A DNA stretch of 64,000 bases from RCC1774 sp050330855 (GTDB taxonomy: Bacteria > Cyanobacteriota > Cyanobacteriia > Thermosynechococcales > Thermosynechococcaceae), in contig JBHJNL010000039.1 of the NCBI GenBank assembly GCA_050330855.1, forward strand, positions 67,006-131,005, in the 5' to 3' direction. Within the stretch, counting starts at the first letter, position 1; every line of letters starts with the position of its first letter. The notes under the pieces were generated by a model. It saw nothing but the letters and a program-made list of their open reading frames with translations. It was not told where the DNA came from and did no database searches. This document shows, in pieces, positions 8,959 to 18,041 of this stretch. The translations under genes were made by a program, and so were the position numbers.

Positions 8959-11340
8959 ATGTCAAATACCTTACCAACCCTGTACTGCTCTAATCTTAAA
9001 TGTCGGGCCAGTAACACCGAACTAGATGCAAGCTGCCATCAGTGTGGCGCGGCATTGCCGAAGCGTTATTTGCGGGTGATCGGAACCACCGGCAAGGTCG
9101 GCGATATGCTGGGCGATCGCTACGCTTTTCGAGGGCCAAGGGTGGTTCTCGATACCCAGGTCGGCCTGCCGCTGCGGATCAACACTGAACTGCCCAATGG
9201 CTTAATTCCCTATTTAAAGCTATTCCCCCATCGGCTGCATTTGCCCCAGCTTTATACGGCACTTGCACCTCAACGGAAAAAAGATCCGTTGATTGTGCTA
9301 CTCGAACAAGCTCCCCTTAGTGTCACTGACTTCTTTGAAAATGGTGCCTCTGCAGCCCATCCTTCTATCAGTGCAGCCTTTCCCCTGACTGAGTCTTGGC
9401 CCTATGCCCTGCCCCTGCGCCAGGTGAACTGGCTCTGGCAAATGGCTCAACTTTGGCAACCCCTATCGAGCCAGGGCGTTGCTGCAAGTCTCATTCAACC
9501 CAATTTGCTTAGGGTTGAGGAGCGGTTTTTGCGCCTCCTAGAGCTGCAGTCCGATCTCGATATTTCGCCAACGCTTCCTGACCTGGGCGCATTCTGGCAA
9601 GAGTGGCTGACGGGTACCTCTGACACGTTTGCCCCAGATTTTGAAAAACTGTGTCAGGGACTCATTCAAGGTTCTATTTCAACGCCAGAGCTGCTCCTCG
9701 ATCAGCTAGAGCAGCTTGTTCTGCGCTATCAAGAACCCTACACCCTCAAGATTGATATCTCAGCCCGGACCGATACTGGGCAGATGCGAGATCATAACGA
9801 AGATGCTTGCTATCCCGAACAGGGGGTTGTGGCCCAAAATTCTGCAGAGCGTTTGGCGATTGTTTGTGACGGTGTAGGGGGCCATGATGGCGGTGAGGTA
9901 GCATCAGGCATTGCCATTGAAGCGATGACCTCTCACCTGACGCGACTCCAGAAAGGGGCGTTGCCCAACGATGTTGTGATTGCAGAGCTAGAGGCCGCTA
10001 CCTTTCAGGCCAATGATCTGATTAGCGCCCGTAACGATGAAGAACAGCGTGAAGATCGGCGGCGCATGGGGACCACCTTAGTCACCACGCTGATTCATAA
10101 CCAACAGGCCTACGTCACCCACATTGGCGACAGTCGAGCCTACCTGATTACAGCGACAGGGTGCTATCAACTCACCATCGATGATGATATCGCTTGTCGA
10201 GAGGTGCGGCTGGGTTACGTGCCCTACCGCGAGGCGCTGCAACAACCCGCCTCAGGGTCATTGACTCAAGCATTAGGAATGGCGTCTTCAGCGGTGCTCC
10301 GCCCCTCTATTGAGCGCTTAATTCTGGATGAAGACTGTGTCTTGCTGCTTTGCTCAGATGGCCTCAGTGATTATGATCGCGTTGAGTCACTGTGGTCCAC
10401 TGAAATTTTGCCGCTGCTGCATCAAGAAACCGATTTAGTCACGGTGACTAAAAATTTGATTGATCAGGCCAATCAACTCAATGGTCACGATAATATTACC
10501 GTGGCGGTTTTACACTGCCGGGTCGATCGGCCCCCAATGCCTGGCTCCTCGTCACGACTACCCAGTACTCAGCTCCAACCGATTAAAACCAGTGCCCAGC
10601 CTGCTGCTGCCCAGACGTACTATGTTCCCCAAAAGCCGAAGGCAGGGGGATGGAAGCGATGGGCAATAGCAGGTTTATTGGGGGCACTTGCCTGCGGGGG
10701 CTTGGCCTATTACTGGAGGCAACAATCTACAGCACCAACGGTAGATGCAACGCCCACCCCAGGAGAGCCTGAACCGCTGGGACTGTCATTTGCCGATTTG
10801 AAGGCGGGGCAATCCTTAGAAATTCAGCCCAGTGAGCAAGCTGATGCGATCGCTCCTGTCTTAATGAAGATTTGGGTTCAAGATCAGCCCCCTACGACAG
10901 CCCAAGGCGACGCGACGGAAGAATTATCGCTACCGGCTAAAAAGTTGATTACGGTCTTGGGAACACAGCCTTCAGAGACGGATGAGACATCGCCTGCTGA
11001 CCCGCAATGGGTTAAGGTTCGCATCTGTCCATCGCCGGTGTCTTCCCCTGCGGGAGCGGAGACAGTGCCCGACCCGGCAAATGTATCGGCCCAGGAATCA
11101 AGCCAGAATTTAGATCCAACCCCGTCCACTAATCCATCCCCTGCATCAACGGTGGTGCCAGTGCCGGGAGAGCCGAAACAATCTGAGAGAGCTAGCTTCG
11201 GACCTGACCAGATTGTGGTGGGTTGGATCTCTGCCAATGACTTGCTCCCCCAAGTGGTTCGTTCTACCGTGGCCGCGCCGATCTGTGGCAGCTCGGCAAA
11301 GGTGGGAGAGGCGCCCAGCGGTAATGCAACGTTGCGCTGA
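8959..11340 (+). CDS. Membrane-anchored PP2C phosphatase with zinc ribbon and kinase-like N-terminal region
   Basis: 793 aa. A four-cysteine zinc ribbon opens the protein (C10, C15, C26, C29). Residues ~40-265 resemble a degenerate kinase-like region with no catalytic loop that I can see. The PP2C Ser/Thr phosphatase domain follows (~270-525) with intact metal-binding motifs: CDGVGGHDGGE, HIGDSRAYL, CSDGLSDYD and HDNITVA. A single membrane helix lies near 567-587, after which a Pro/Ser/Thr-rich tail (~200 aa) should lie across the membrane. This architecture recurs in cyanobacteria. The target is unknown. The gene is separate from the VWA-PP2C-kinase module ten kilobases downstream, though both could feed the same phospho-signalling network. 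Confidence 0.85.
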   Translation: MSNTLPTLYCSNLKCRASNTELDASCHQCGAALPKRYLRVIGTTGKVGDMLGDRYAFRGPRVVLDTQVGLPLRINTELPNGLIPYLKLFPHRLHLPQLYTALAPQRKKDPLIVLLEQAPLSVTDFFENGASAAHPSISAAFPLTESWPYALPLRQVNWLWQMAQLWQPLSSQGVAASLIQPNLLRVEERFLRLLELQSDLDISPTLPDLGAFWQEWLTGTSDTFAPDFEKLCQGLIQGSISTPELLLDQLEQLVLRYQEPYTLKIDISARTDTGQMRDHNEDACYPEQGVVAQNSAERLAIVCDGVGGHDGGEVASGIAIEAMTSHLTRLQKGALPNDVVIAELEAATFQANDLISARNDEEQREDRRRMGTTLVTTLIHNQQAYVTHIGDSRAYLITATGCYQLTIDDDIACREVRLGYVPYREALQQPASGSLTQALGMASSAVLRPSIERLILDEDCVLLLCSDGLSDYDRVESLWSTEILPLLHQETDLVTVTKNLIDQANQLNGHDNITVAVLHCRVDRPPMPGSSSRLPSTQLQPIKTSAQPAAAQTYYVPQKPKAGGWKRWAIAGLLGALACGGLAYYWRQQSTAPTVDATPTPGEPEPLGLSFADLKAGQSLEIQPSEQADAIAPVLMKIWVQDQPPTTAQGDATEELSLPAKKLITVLGTQPSETDETSPADPQWVKVRICPSPVSSPAGAETVPDPANVSAQESSQNLDPTPSTNPSPASTVVPVPGEPKQSERASFGPDQIVVGWISANDLLPQVVRSTVAAPICGSSAKVGEAPSGNATLR

Positions 11341-11397
11341 ATCTTGCCACTGTTGATGACTGTTTCACTGATACTGATTGAGAAATAGAGTCAAGCG

Positions 11398-12435
11398 ATG
11401 AGTTATTTGGCGAATATTTTAGAGCAGCCTGCGGTGTTGCGATCGCAACTCCAAACCTATAAAGAACACGAGGTCTGGCAGCACATTCAGCAGGCAGGCA
11501 AAACCGATCAGACCGTTGTGCTTACCGGCATGGGGGCTTCGTATAACGCCCTCTATCCCACTTGGTTCTATTTGCATCAGCAGGGCATCCCTGCCGTTCA
11601 TATTGAAGCCTCTGAGCTGATTTACTACAGCGATTCGCTGCTGCGGCAGCGCTGTTTACTGGTAGTGGTGTCTCAGTCTGGCAACAGCGTTGAGATTGGG
11701 CGCATTATTGAGCGCATCCAAGCCAGCGGCTCACAGCCGTTTATGATTAGCGTTACCACAGGTTCTGACAATAATTTAGCGGCCCATAGCACCGTGCAGC
11801 TTTGCACTCAGGCTGGTGCAGAGGTGGGAGTGGCAACAAAAACCTATACCAGCACGCTGCTGCTACTGCATTGGTTGGGACGGGCCATTGCCGGACAGCT
11901 TCAGCCCGATGATTATGTGGCCGTAGATGCCATCGCAACGTCCACCGCCACAATCTTAGAAAACTGGCAGACCTGGATTGAGCCAGCCTATCACCAGCTA
12001 CAGGGCACCACCTATGCGGCACTAATGGGTCGAGGCCCCTCTTTAACCTCAGCCTTGAACGGTGGCTTGATTCTTAAAGAAGCAGTACGCCTGCCTGCCG
12101 AGGGCTTCTCCGGCGGTCGCTTTCGCCACGGCCCCATGGAATTGCTGTCGCCACACGTGGGCTGTATTGTCTTCACGACCCCCGGAAAAACTCTGGAACT
12201 GAGCCAGCGATTAGCCACAGATATTGTCGAACGGGGAGGGCAGTTGGTGACGATTGGAGATGCGATCTCATCGACCCAGCCCCACGCGCACCTACCATTA
12301 CCAGAGACTGATGAAGCCCTCAGCCCCATTTTGGAAATTTTAGGGCCGCAGCTTTTAGCCGCAAAGCTAGCTGAACAAAGAGGGTTAACCCCAGGAGAGT
12401 TTCGCTGGAGCGGTAAGGTCATTCATACCGAGTGA
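11398..12435 (+). CDS. SIS-domain protein, GlmS isomerase-domain-like
   Basis: 345 aa with two SIS (sugar isomerase) domains: TGMGASYNA and VVSQSGNSVEIGR in the first, and a second with GRGPSLTSALNGGLILKE and FRHGPMELL, the signature of the isomerase half of glucosamine-6-phosphate synthase. The glutaminase half of GlmS is missing, so it probably acts as a phosphosugar isomerase or deaminase (AgaS/FrlB-like) rather than making glucosamine-6-phosphate from glutamine. It follows the PP2C gene by 57 bp and may share its transcript. Substrate unknown. Confidence 0.8.
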   Translation: MSYLANILEQPAVLRSQLQTYKEHEVWQHIQQAGKTDQTVVLTGMGASYNALYPTWFYLHQQGIPAVHIEASELIYYSDSLLRQRCLLVVVSQSGNSVEIGRIIERIQASGSQPFMISVTTGSDNNLAAHSTVQLCTQAGAEVGVATKTYTSTLLLLHWLGRAIAGQLQPDDYVAVDAIATSTATILENWQTWIEPAYHQLQGTTYAALMGRGPSLTSALNGGLILKEAVRLPAEGFSGGRFRHGPMELLSPHVGCIVFTTPGKTLELSQRLATDIVERGGQLVTIGDAISSTQPHAHLPLPETDEALSPILEILGPQLLAAKLAEQRGLTPGEFRWSGKVIHTE

Positions 12436-12471
12436 CACGAATCAACAAAATAGAGAGACCGTCATCGACGC

Positions 12472-12500
12472 TTCACGCAGGCCGCCCAATTCTGTACAAT
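12472..12500 (+). promoter_or_regulatory. Candidate sigma-70 type promoter of serA
   Basis: TTCACG at 12472-12477, a 17-bp spacer and TACAAT at 12495-12500 fit a group 1 sigma promoter, with a leader of about 95 nt before the serA ATG. Confidence 0.5.
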
Positions 12501-12601
12501 AGCTGCTTACCGTTAAATCGCCAGCGGCGTGAAAAGGGTTGCTGTCTATCTAGACTCCTTGTCAGCTTAGCCTTACTGAACACACACTACAGACTTACAT
12601 C

Positions 12602-14185
12602 ATGCCTAAGGTTCTCGTTTCTGATCCCATTGATCCCGTCGGTGTCGAACTGCTGGGGCAAGTCGCCCAAGTCGATGTCCAAACTGACCTCACCCCTGAG
12701 CAATTGATTCAGGTCATCCCGAACTACGATGCCCTGATGATTCGTTCAGGGACCAAGGTGACTGCCGAGGTGATTGAAGCCGGAAAACAGCTTAAAATCA
12801 TCGGTCGCGCTGGGGTTGGGGTTGATAACGTCGATATTCCCACCGCGACCCGTAAAGGGATTGTGGTGGTCAACTCCCCCGAAGGCAATACCATTGCGGC
12901 GGCAGAACATGCGCTCACCATGATGCTGGCCCTTTCTCGCCATGTCCCTAAAGCCGACGCCTCTCTCAAGGCGGGAAAATGGGAACGCAAAAAATTTACC
13001 GGAGTTGAAGTCTATAAAAAGACCCTTGGCATTGTCGGGCTTGGCAAAATTGGTTCCCACGTTGCCAAGGTGGCGCGGGCCATGGAGATGCAGCTTCTCG
13101 CCTACGATCCCTTCCTGTCTAAAGACAGAGCAGAGCAGTTGGGGTGCAAACTCGTTGAGCTAGATTTCTTATTTAGCGAAGCCGACTACATCACTCTCCA
13201 TATTCCCAAAACGCCAGAAACGCGTCACCTCATTAATGCCGAGACCTTGGCAAAAATGAAGCCCACAACTCGAATTATCAACTGTGCTAGGGGAGGCATC
13301 ATCGATGAAGACGCGCTGGCAAAGGCACTGGAATCAGGCCAAATTGCCGGTGCAGCCATTGATGTGTTTGAGAATGAACCCCTGGGTGATTCTCCGCTGT
13401 GTTCAGTGCAAGCCGATCTGATTTTGACGCCCCACCTAGGAGCCTCTACAGAAGAGGCCCAGACCAATGTTGCCGTTGATGTCGCCGAACAAATTCGAGA
13501 TGTTTTACTAGGGCTACCGGCCCGTTCGGCCGTAAACATTCCTGGGTTGCGACCTGAAGTGCTTGAGAAGCTGAAGCCCTATATGCTGCTGGCCGAAAAC
13601 CTCGGTAATCTTGTGGGTCAACTCGCCGGCGGCCGGATTGAGTCTCTCAATGTCTGTTTGCAGGGTGAACTCGCCAATAACGATAGCGATCCCATTGTGA
13701 TTGCCGCTTTGAAAGGGCTTTTGTCCCCGGCGCTACAAGAGCGAGTCAACTACGTAAATGCAGGGATTGAGGCTAAAGATCGCGGCATTCGAGTCGTTGA
13801 GACCCGCGATGCATCTGCCCGTGACTATGCAGGATCAATTCACCTAGAGGCCAAAGGTCCGATGGGAACTCGGTCTGTGACAGGGGCGCTACTCGGTGAT
13901 AAAGAGATTCGCATTACCGATATTGATGACTTCCCCATTAACGTTGCCCCTGCCAACCACATGTTGATCACCCTGCACCGCGATATGCCAGGGATTATTG
14001 GTCAGATTGGTTCTCTACTGGGCGGCTTTAACGTCAATATCGCCAGCATGCAGGTGGGCCGCAAGATGGTGCGCGGCGATGCGGTCATGGTGCTGAGTCT
14101 CGATGATCTGCCCCCAGAGGGCGTTGTCCAAGAGATTAACAAAGCGGATGGTATTCGCGACTCTTATATCGTGACGCTCCAGTGA
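12602..14185 (+). CDS. serA: D-3-phosphoglycerate dehydrogenase
   Basis: Catalyses the first step of serine synthesis, oxidising 3-phosphoglycerate with NAD. At 527 aa it is the long form: the catalytic and NAD-binding domain has GLGKIGSHVA (~residues 145-154), the substrate/catalytic residues lie in CARGGIIDEDAL and PHLGASTEEA, an intervening (ASB-type) domain spans ~320-450, and a C-terminal ACT domain (~455-527) probably senses serine. The stop overlaps the GTG start of prmA by four bases (GTGA), so the two are translationally coupled. Confidence 0.95.
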   Translation: MPKVLVSDPIDPVGVELLGQVAQVDVQTDLTPEQLIQVIPNYDALMIRSGTKVTAEVIEAGKQLKIIGRAGVGVDNVDIPTATRKGIVVVNSPEGNTIAAAEHALTMMLALSRHVPKADASLKAGKWERKKFTGVEVYKKTLGIVGLGKIGSHVAKVARAMEMQLLAYDPFLSKDRAEQLGCKLVELDFLFSEADYITLHIPKTPETRHLINAETLAKMKPTTRIINCARGGIIDEDALAKALESGQIAGAAIDVFENEPLGDSPLCSVQADLILTPHLGASTEEAQTNVAVDVAEQIRDVLLGLPARSAVNIPGLRPEVLEKLKPYMLLAENLGNLVGQLAGGRIESLNVCLQGELANNDSDPIVIAALKGLLSPALQERVNYVNAGIEAKDRGIRVVETRDASARDYAGSIHLEAKGPMGTRSVTGALLGDKEIRITDIDDFPINVAPANHMLITLHRDMPGIIGQIGSLLGGFNVNIASMQVGRKMVRGDAVMVLSLDDLPPEGVVQEINKADGIRDSYIVTLQ

Positions 14186-15069
14186 CACCGTTGACTGCAA
14201 ATCAGTGGTGGGAGATTTCCGTCACCGCTGATCCCCTCCTTGATGATCCGATTTGCTGGCGACTGCAGGACCAAGGTTGCTTAGGGACGGCCAGTCAGCA
14301 GACTGATAGCAAATTAACGGTGCGGGGCTATTTGCCCCAAAGTCAGCCTGCCGATCTAGAGGGCATCGCGGCGCTGCTGCGTCAAGATGTTGCCGCAATG
14401 GATCAAGGCGATCTGGTCATTGACTGGCGAATCGTGCCGGAGGAAGACTGGGCGAAAAGCTGGAAAGATCACTGGCACTCTGAGGAGATCGGACAACGCT
14501 TGATCATTCATCCGGCTTGGTTGCCCCGGCCTCAAACAGATCGCCTCGTGCTGACCCTCAACCCCGGTGTCGCCTTCGGAACCGGTGCCCATGGGACGAC
14601 GCAGCTCTGTTTAAAGGCTCTAGAGCTGCAATCACTTGAACCGACGTCAACAATGGCTGATATCGGTTGTGGTTCTGGTATTTTGTCCATTGCCGCAGTG
14701 ATGCTAGGGGCCGGTCGAGTTTACGGTGTTGACACCGATCCGCTGGCGGTTGATGCCGCCAGCGAAAGCCGCGATCTAAACGGCATCACGGCTGAGCAGA
14801 TTCAATTCACCCTGGGCAGTATTGAACAAATTATTGCCACAGAGCGGCGGGTCGATGGCTTTGTCTGCAATATTCTGGCGGAGATTATTTTGCAATTAAT
14901 CCCTCAGTTCCGGCAGATCACGAAGCCAGATGCTTGGGGACTCCTGAGCGGTATTCTCGTGAGTCAGGCGGCCATGATAACCACCGCGTTGGCCGATCAC
15001 GCTTGGCAGGTTATAGAGATGACTGAGCAAGGAGACTGGTGCTGTCTCAAGATTCGCCAGGCAGATTAA
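14182..15069 (+). CDS. prmA: Ribosomal protein L11 methyltransferase
   Basis: 295 aa. Trimethylates ribosomal protein L11 using SAM. It has the PrmA-type substrate segment, PGVAFGTGAHGTT before the SAM motif I (ADIGCGSGILSIAA, ~residues 157-170), and CNILAEII as the NxLA-like motif. The GTG start at 14182 overlaps the serA stop, giving a serA-prmA operon. It ends only seven bases from the convergent DUF1818 gene. Confidence 0.9.
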   Translation: MTPLTANQWWEISVTADPLLDDPICWRLQDQGCLGTASQQTDSKLTVRGYLPQSQPADLEGIAALLRQDVAAMDQGDLVIDWRIVPEEDWAKSWKDHWHSEEIGQRLIIHPAWLPRPQTDRLVLTLNPGVAFGTGAHGTTQLCLKALELQSLEPTSTMADIGCGSGILSIAAVMLGAGRVYGVDTDPLAVDAASESRDLNGITAEQIQFTLGSIEQIIATERRVDGFVCNILAEIILQLIPQFRQITKPDAWGLLSGILVSQAAMITTALADHAWQVIEMTEQGDWCCLKIRQAD

Positions 15070-15076
15070 ATTTTAA

Positions 15077-15448
15077 TTAATCTGACCAATGTTTAATCGT
15101 TTCTAGGGACATAATGAAGGGCGCTGTTGCCGTTTCGTCCCAGCGCCCTTCGGCGCGACGACCATGGCGGAGCATAAAGCTGAGGCAAAATTGATCGGGG
15201 TATCCGTCCACCTGAATCCAGATCAGGTCGCTGGTGGCTTCACAGGCGATCGCCTCGTCCTCCATCAGCTTTGTCTTCATTTGGGCTAAGGTTTCCACTA
15301 GCTCTGCAAGCAAACGGCTGAAATCGTCAAACTCTGGTCCCGTCAGCTCAATGGACCAGTCATCTGTGCCGATGAGCGCTGGAAAGGCCTCGGCTTCAGG
15401 ATGCCATCCCAAGCGCCATCCCTTCCCCTGCTGCAGTTGACGTACCAT
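15077..15448 (-). CDS. DUF1818 family protein
   Basis: 123 aa, soluble and acidic, with the family pattern GKGWRLGWHP near the N-terminus and DLIWIQVDGYPDQFCLSFML in the C-terminal half. DUF1818 proteins are small cyanobacterial/plastid-lineage proteins of unknown function. The start lies 2 nt after the stop of the preceding gene, so it is the third gene of the rpoZ operon. Confidence 0.75.
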   Translation of the reverse strand: MVRQLQQGKGWRLGWHPEAEAFPALIGTDDWSIELTGPEFDDFSRLLAELVETLAQMKTKLMEDEAIACEATSDLIWIQVDGYPDQFCLSFMLRHGRRAEGRWDETATAPFIMSLETIKHWSD

Positions 15449-15450
15449 TG

Positions 15451-16128
15451 TTAGGGCAGCAAAAACTGAGCTTTACCCGTTGGCTTTGGCTGGTCTGTGC
15501 CAGAGGATTGAGGGCGCAACAGATCTGCACCATTAGACGGTGGCAAGGGCTGGAAAATTGGCGCTGTTGGTGGGTTGGCTGGCGCAAATACTGGCGTTGG
15601 AGCCGATGGCGGTGCTGAGGGGGGCAAGCCTGGGGCAGATGTTTTGGGTTCAGAAGACGCTGTCACTGGCCCTCCGTAGAGATCTGCGAGTGCCTGAATG
15701 AGGTCTGACCGCTGCTGTCGGTTGAAGGACTGCACAACGGTAACATCCTGTTCCATTGGGTTGGACTTGAGATAGGCGTGCCCAGGATATTCTTCTGCTC
15801 TCAAATAGTCATTGAGGCCCATGTAGTCAGCCAGTGTCGTTTTCCATTCGAGCCGAAACTTGGGTGAGCGCCCCTTGACAAGGGTGTGATATTCGATCAA
15901 ACGGCTCACTAAGGTGACATCATCAGCGGCCTTGCCGCTTCGGGAGCGCACATACTGATTCTCTAAGGGGAATTCAGGATGCTGCTCATAGACCTGTGCT
16001 GCGATCGCTTTAGAATTCCCCTGTTGTGCAAAAACGGCATCAACCTGCCACAGGCTTTGGTGTCCCGTGCCCAAGATGATGATGAGGGTGGTTGCGATCG
16101 CAAGCCAACTAAAGCGCCATCTCATCAT
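15451..16128 (-). CDS. Secreted or membrane-anchored hypothetical protein, proline-rich C-terminus
   Basis: 225 aa. An N-terminal hydrophobic segment (~residues 4-24, then AVFAQQ) suggests a signal peptide. The middle (~40-150) has a well-formed charged/aromatic domain that I do not recognise, and the last ~75 residues are Pro/Ala/Ser-rich. Its ATG overlaps the rpoZ TAA by one base (TAATG) and its stop is 2 nt from the DUF1818 start, so the three genes are tightly coupled. Function unknown. Confidence 0.7.
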   Translation of the reverse strand: MMRWRFSWLAIATTLIIILGTGHQSLWQVDAVFAQQGNSKAIAAQVYEQHPEFPLENQYVRSRSGKAADDVTLVSRLIEYHTLVKGRSPKFRLEWKTTLADYMGLNDYLRAEEYPGHAYLKSNPMEQDVTVVQSFNRQQRSDLIQALADLYGGPVTASSEPKTSAPGLPPSAPPSAPTPVFAPANPPTAPIFQPLPPSNGADLLRPQSSGTDQPKPTGKAQFLLP

Positions 16129-16361
16129 TACTCACCAATAATTTCGGGCTGCGTCAACTCATCAGCCATTTCGACAATGGACTGCATCACTGTTTTGAGT
16201 CCCGAAGACTCCTCATAGTTTTCAAGATTTTCGCGACGACGGCGCTTTTTCGCACGATTCGCCACCTGAACGGTGATGCGGTAGCGATTGGAAGAGGCCT
16301 CGATCAGCTCCTCCGCTCGACGCATGATGTGGGTGGTATCGATGGTGGTGCGCTTTTGCAT
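16128..16361 (-). CDS. rpoZ: RNA polymerase omega subunit
   Basis: 77 aa, the size and composition of cyanobacterial omega. The start MQKRTTID and the RRAEELI.AS.NRYRITVQVANRAKKRR block match the helix and basic segment with which omega clamps the beta-prime subunit. First gene of a three-gene minus-strand operon, far from the rpoB-rpoC1-rpoC2 cluster at 25.5-34.8 kb. Confidence 0.85.
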   Translation of the reverse strand: MQKRTTIDTTHIMRRAEELIEASSNRYRITVQVANRAKKRRRRENLENYEESSGLKTVMQSIVEMADELTQPEIIGE

Positions 16362-16489
16362 TACGGTGCTTCGTGAGACATTAAGAATATAACTATCCTA
16401 GTCTATCCAATCGTGCGCCCCAACGGAGCAGCGAATTATTCGTAACGAGAATAGACCCCAGACAGCCTCCATCAGCAGACATCATCGGC

Positions 16490-17653
16490 ATGAACGTATC
16501 TCTCATCAACGAAAATCATCGAATTCAAACGGCCCAACTCGATGTACCCCCGCGTCTGCTCCTCGGCCCTGGCCCCTCCAACGCCCACCCTCGGGTCTTG
16601 CAAGCCATCGGGATGCGCCAGATCGGACACCTCGACCCCCAGTTCATTAAATTAATGAACGAAATCCAAAGCCTGCTCAAATATGCTTGGCAAACAGACA
16701 ACCCCCTGACGATTCCCGTTAGCGCCACCGGCAGCGCCGCCATGGAAGGCACCCTTGCCAACACCATCGAACCAAACGATGTTGTACTCGTGGGTATTAA
16801 TGGGTATTTTGGACACCGTCTTGTGGATATGGCCGGTCGCTACGGAGCCGATGTTCGCAAGTTGATGAAGCCTTGGGGAGACGTCTTTAGCGTAGATGAA
16901 CTACGGGCAGGGCTTGAAGAGCATCGTCCCGCCATTTTAGCCCTAGTCCATGCTGAGACCTCCACCGGAGCCTGCCAACCTTTAGAAGAGGTAGGTGAAT
17001 TGTGCCGCGACTACGACTGTCTACTGCTTGCCGATACGGTGACAAGCCTCGGTGGCGTCCCCCTTTTCTTGGATGAATGGGGCGTCGATATGGCCTACAG
17101 TGGCAGCCAAAAGTGTCTCAGTTGCCCTCCCGGAATCGCCCCTTTTACGCTGGGACCAAGGGCTGTGAATAAACTTTCCCAGCGGCGAACTCAAGTACCG
17201 AACTGGTATCTTGACATGGCTCTAGTCGCCCAATACTGGGGTACAGAGCGAACCTACCACCATACAGCCCCCATCAATATGAACTATGCTCTGCGAGAAG
17301 CGCTTCGGCTGGTTGCCGATGAGGGGCTAGAGGCGCGGTGGGCAAGACACCGTCACACCGCCGAACTGTTTTGGGAGGGGCTGGCTCAGATAGGCCTCAA
17401 GTGTCACGTTGAAGCTCAGTACCGCCTGCCATCTTTGACCACGGTTTGTATACCCGAAGGCGTCGATGGCAAAGCCATAACGCAGCAGCTCTTGGCAAAC
17501 TACAACATCGAGATTGGTAATGGCCTCGGTGAGCTAGCGGGTAAAGCTTGGCGTGTGGGTCTGATGGGCTTTAACAGTCGGCGAGAGAACGTGACGCTGC
17601 TGCTGGCGGCCTTAAAAGAAGTTCTCGCAAAACAGAACTATCATGTGCCCTAG
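16490..17653 (+). CDS. Class V aminotransferase, alanine-glyoxylate/serine-glyoxylate type
   Basis: 387 aa. PLP enzyme of fold type I. LLLGPGPSNAHPRVL opens the protein, VSATGSAAMEG binds the cofactor phosphate, LLADTVTSLGG holds the ring-binding Asp, and the Schiff-base lysine lies in YSGSQKCLSCPPG. It most likely transfers an amino group to glyoxylate, which fits the photorespiratory pathway in cyanobacteria; small-subunit hydrogenase or serine-pyruvate aminotransferase labels are also used for this family. Monocistronic; divergent from rpoZ. Confidence 0.85.
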   Translation: MNVSLINENHRIQTAQLDVPPRLLLGPGPSNAHPRVLQAIGMRQIGHLDPQFIKLMNEIQSLLKYAWQTDNPLTIPVSATGSAAMEGTLANTIEPNDVVLVGINGYFGHRLVDMAGRYGADVRKLMKPWGDVFSVDELRAGLEEHRPAILALVHAETSTGACQPLEEVGELCRDYDCLLLADTVTSLGGVPLFLDEWGVDMAYSGSQKCLSCPPGIAPFTLGPRAVNKLSQRRTQVPNWYLDMALVAQYWGTERTYHHTAPINMNYALREALRLVADEGLEARWARHRHTAELFWEGLAQIGLKCHVEAQYRLPSLTTVCIPEGVDGKAITQQLLANYNIEIGNGLGELAGKAWRVGLMGFNSRRENVTLLLAALKEVLAKQNYHVP

Positions 17654-17688
17654 CGCTTAGGGACTTGCCGCACAATAATATTCCACTA

Positions 17689-17740
17689 CCCCCTCAACCT
17701 AAATCCTTCTCCCTCAGGGAGTAAGGGGCCGGATGAGGGG
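17689..17740. repeat. Imperfect palindromic intergenic repeat
   Basis: CCCCTCA at the left is answered by TGAGGGG at the right, and the centre (CCTTCTCCCT then CAGGGAGTAAGG) also folds back. It resembles the dispersed CCCTCTCCC...GGGAGAGGG repeats common between genes in larger cyanobacterial genomes. It could also act as a weak terminator for the aminotransferase gene, but no T-run follows. Confidence 0.45.
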
Positions 17741-18041
17741 CATTGATGCGATATTGACTGAGATGTTATTTAACAGCAAAGCCCTTACCGCCTTCGTCGC
17801 TGATCGCAGCTTCATTAACGAACACATAAAGCAACTTAGAACCGATTAATCTAGGGTGCTTTCACCTAGGAACGGATGCTATAGAATGATTTTTGATCCG
17901 CTGTCGCCATACATTGAGAGAATATCAATAGAATAGATAGACCAAGCGACAGCCTAGAGAATTAAGCGTCTTCAACTCAAACCGTTTGCGGCTCTGCTGA
18001 CTAGCTCTATTTCCTGCCCCCTCAACCCTCGATTTGAGTCC
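17741..18041. other. Intergenic region upstream of relA/spoT
   Basis: About 300 bp without a convincing gene. It should hold the promoter of the downstream (p)ppGpp gene: a TAGAAT at 17931-17936 lies in an AT-rich stretch about 105 bp before the ATG, but no clear -35 pairs with it. A small inverted pair (CTAGGGTGCTTTCACCTAG, 17851-17869) is also present. Nothing else recognised. Confidence 0.4.

Noticed and set aside
10884..11237. 117-codon minus-strand ORF inside the PP2C gene
   Set aside because: Antisense of the Pro/Ser/Thr-rich tail; low-complexity composition explains the open frame.
12432..12707. 91-codon plus-strand ORF crossing the serA start
   Set aside because: Overlaps the start of serA in another frame and the candidate serA promoter; no protein-like pattern.
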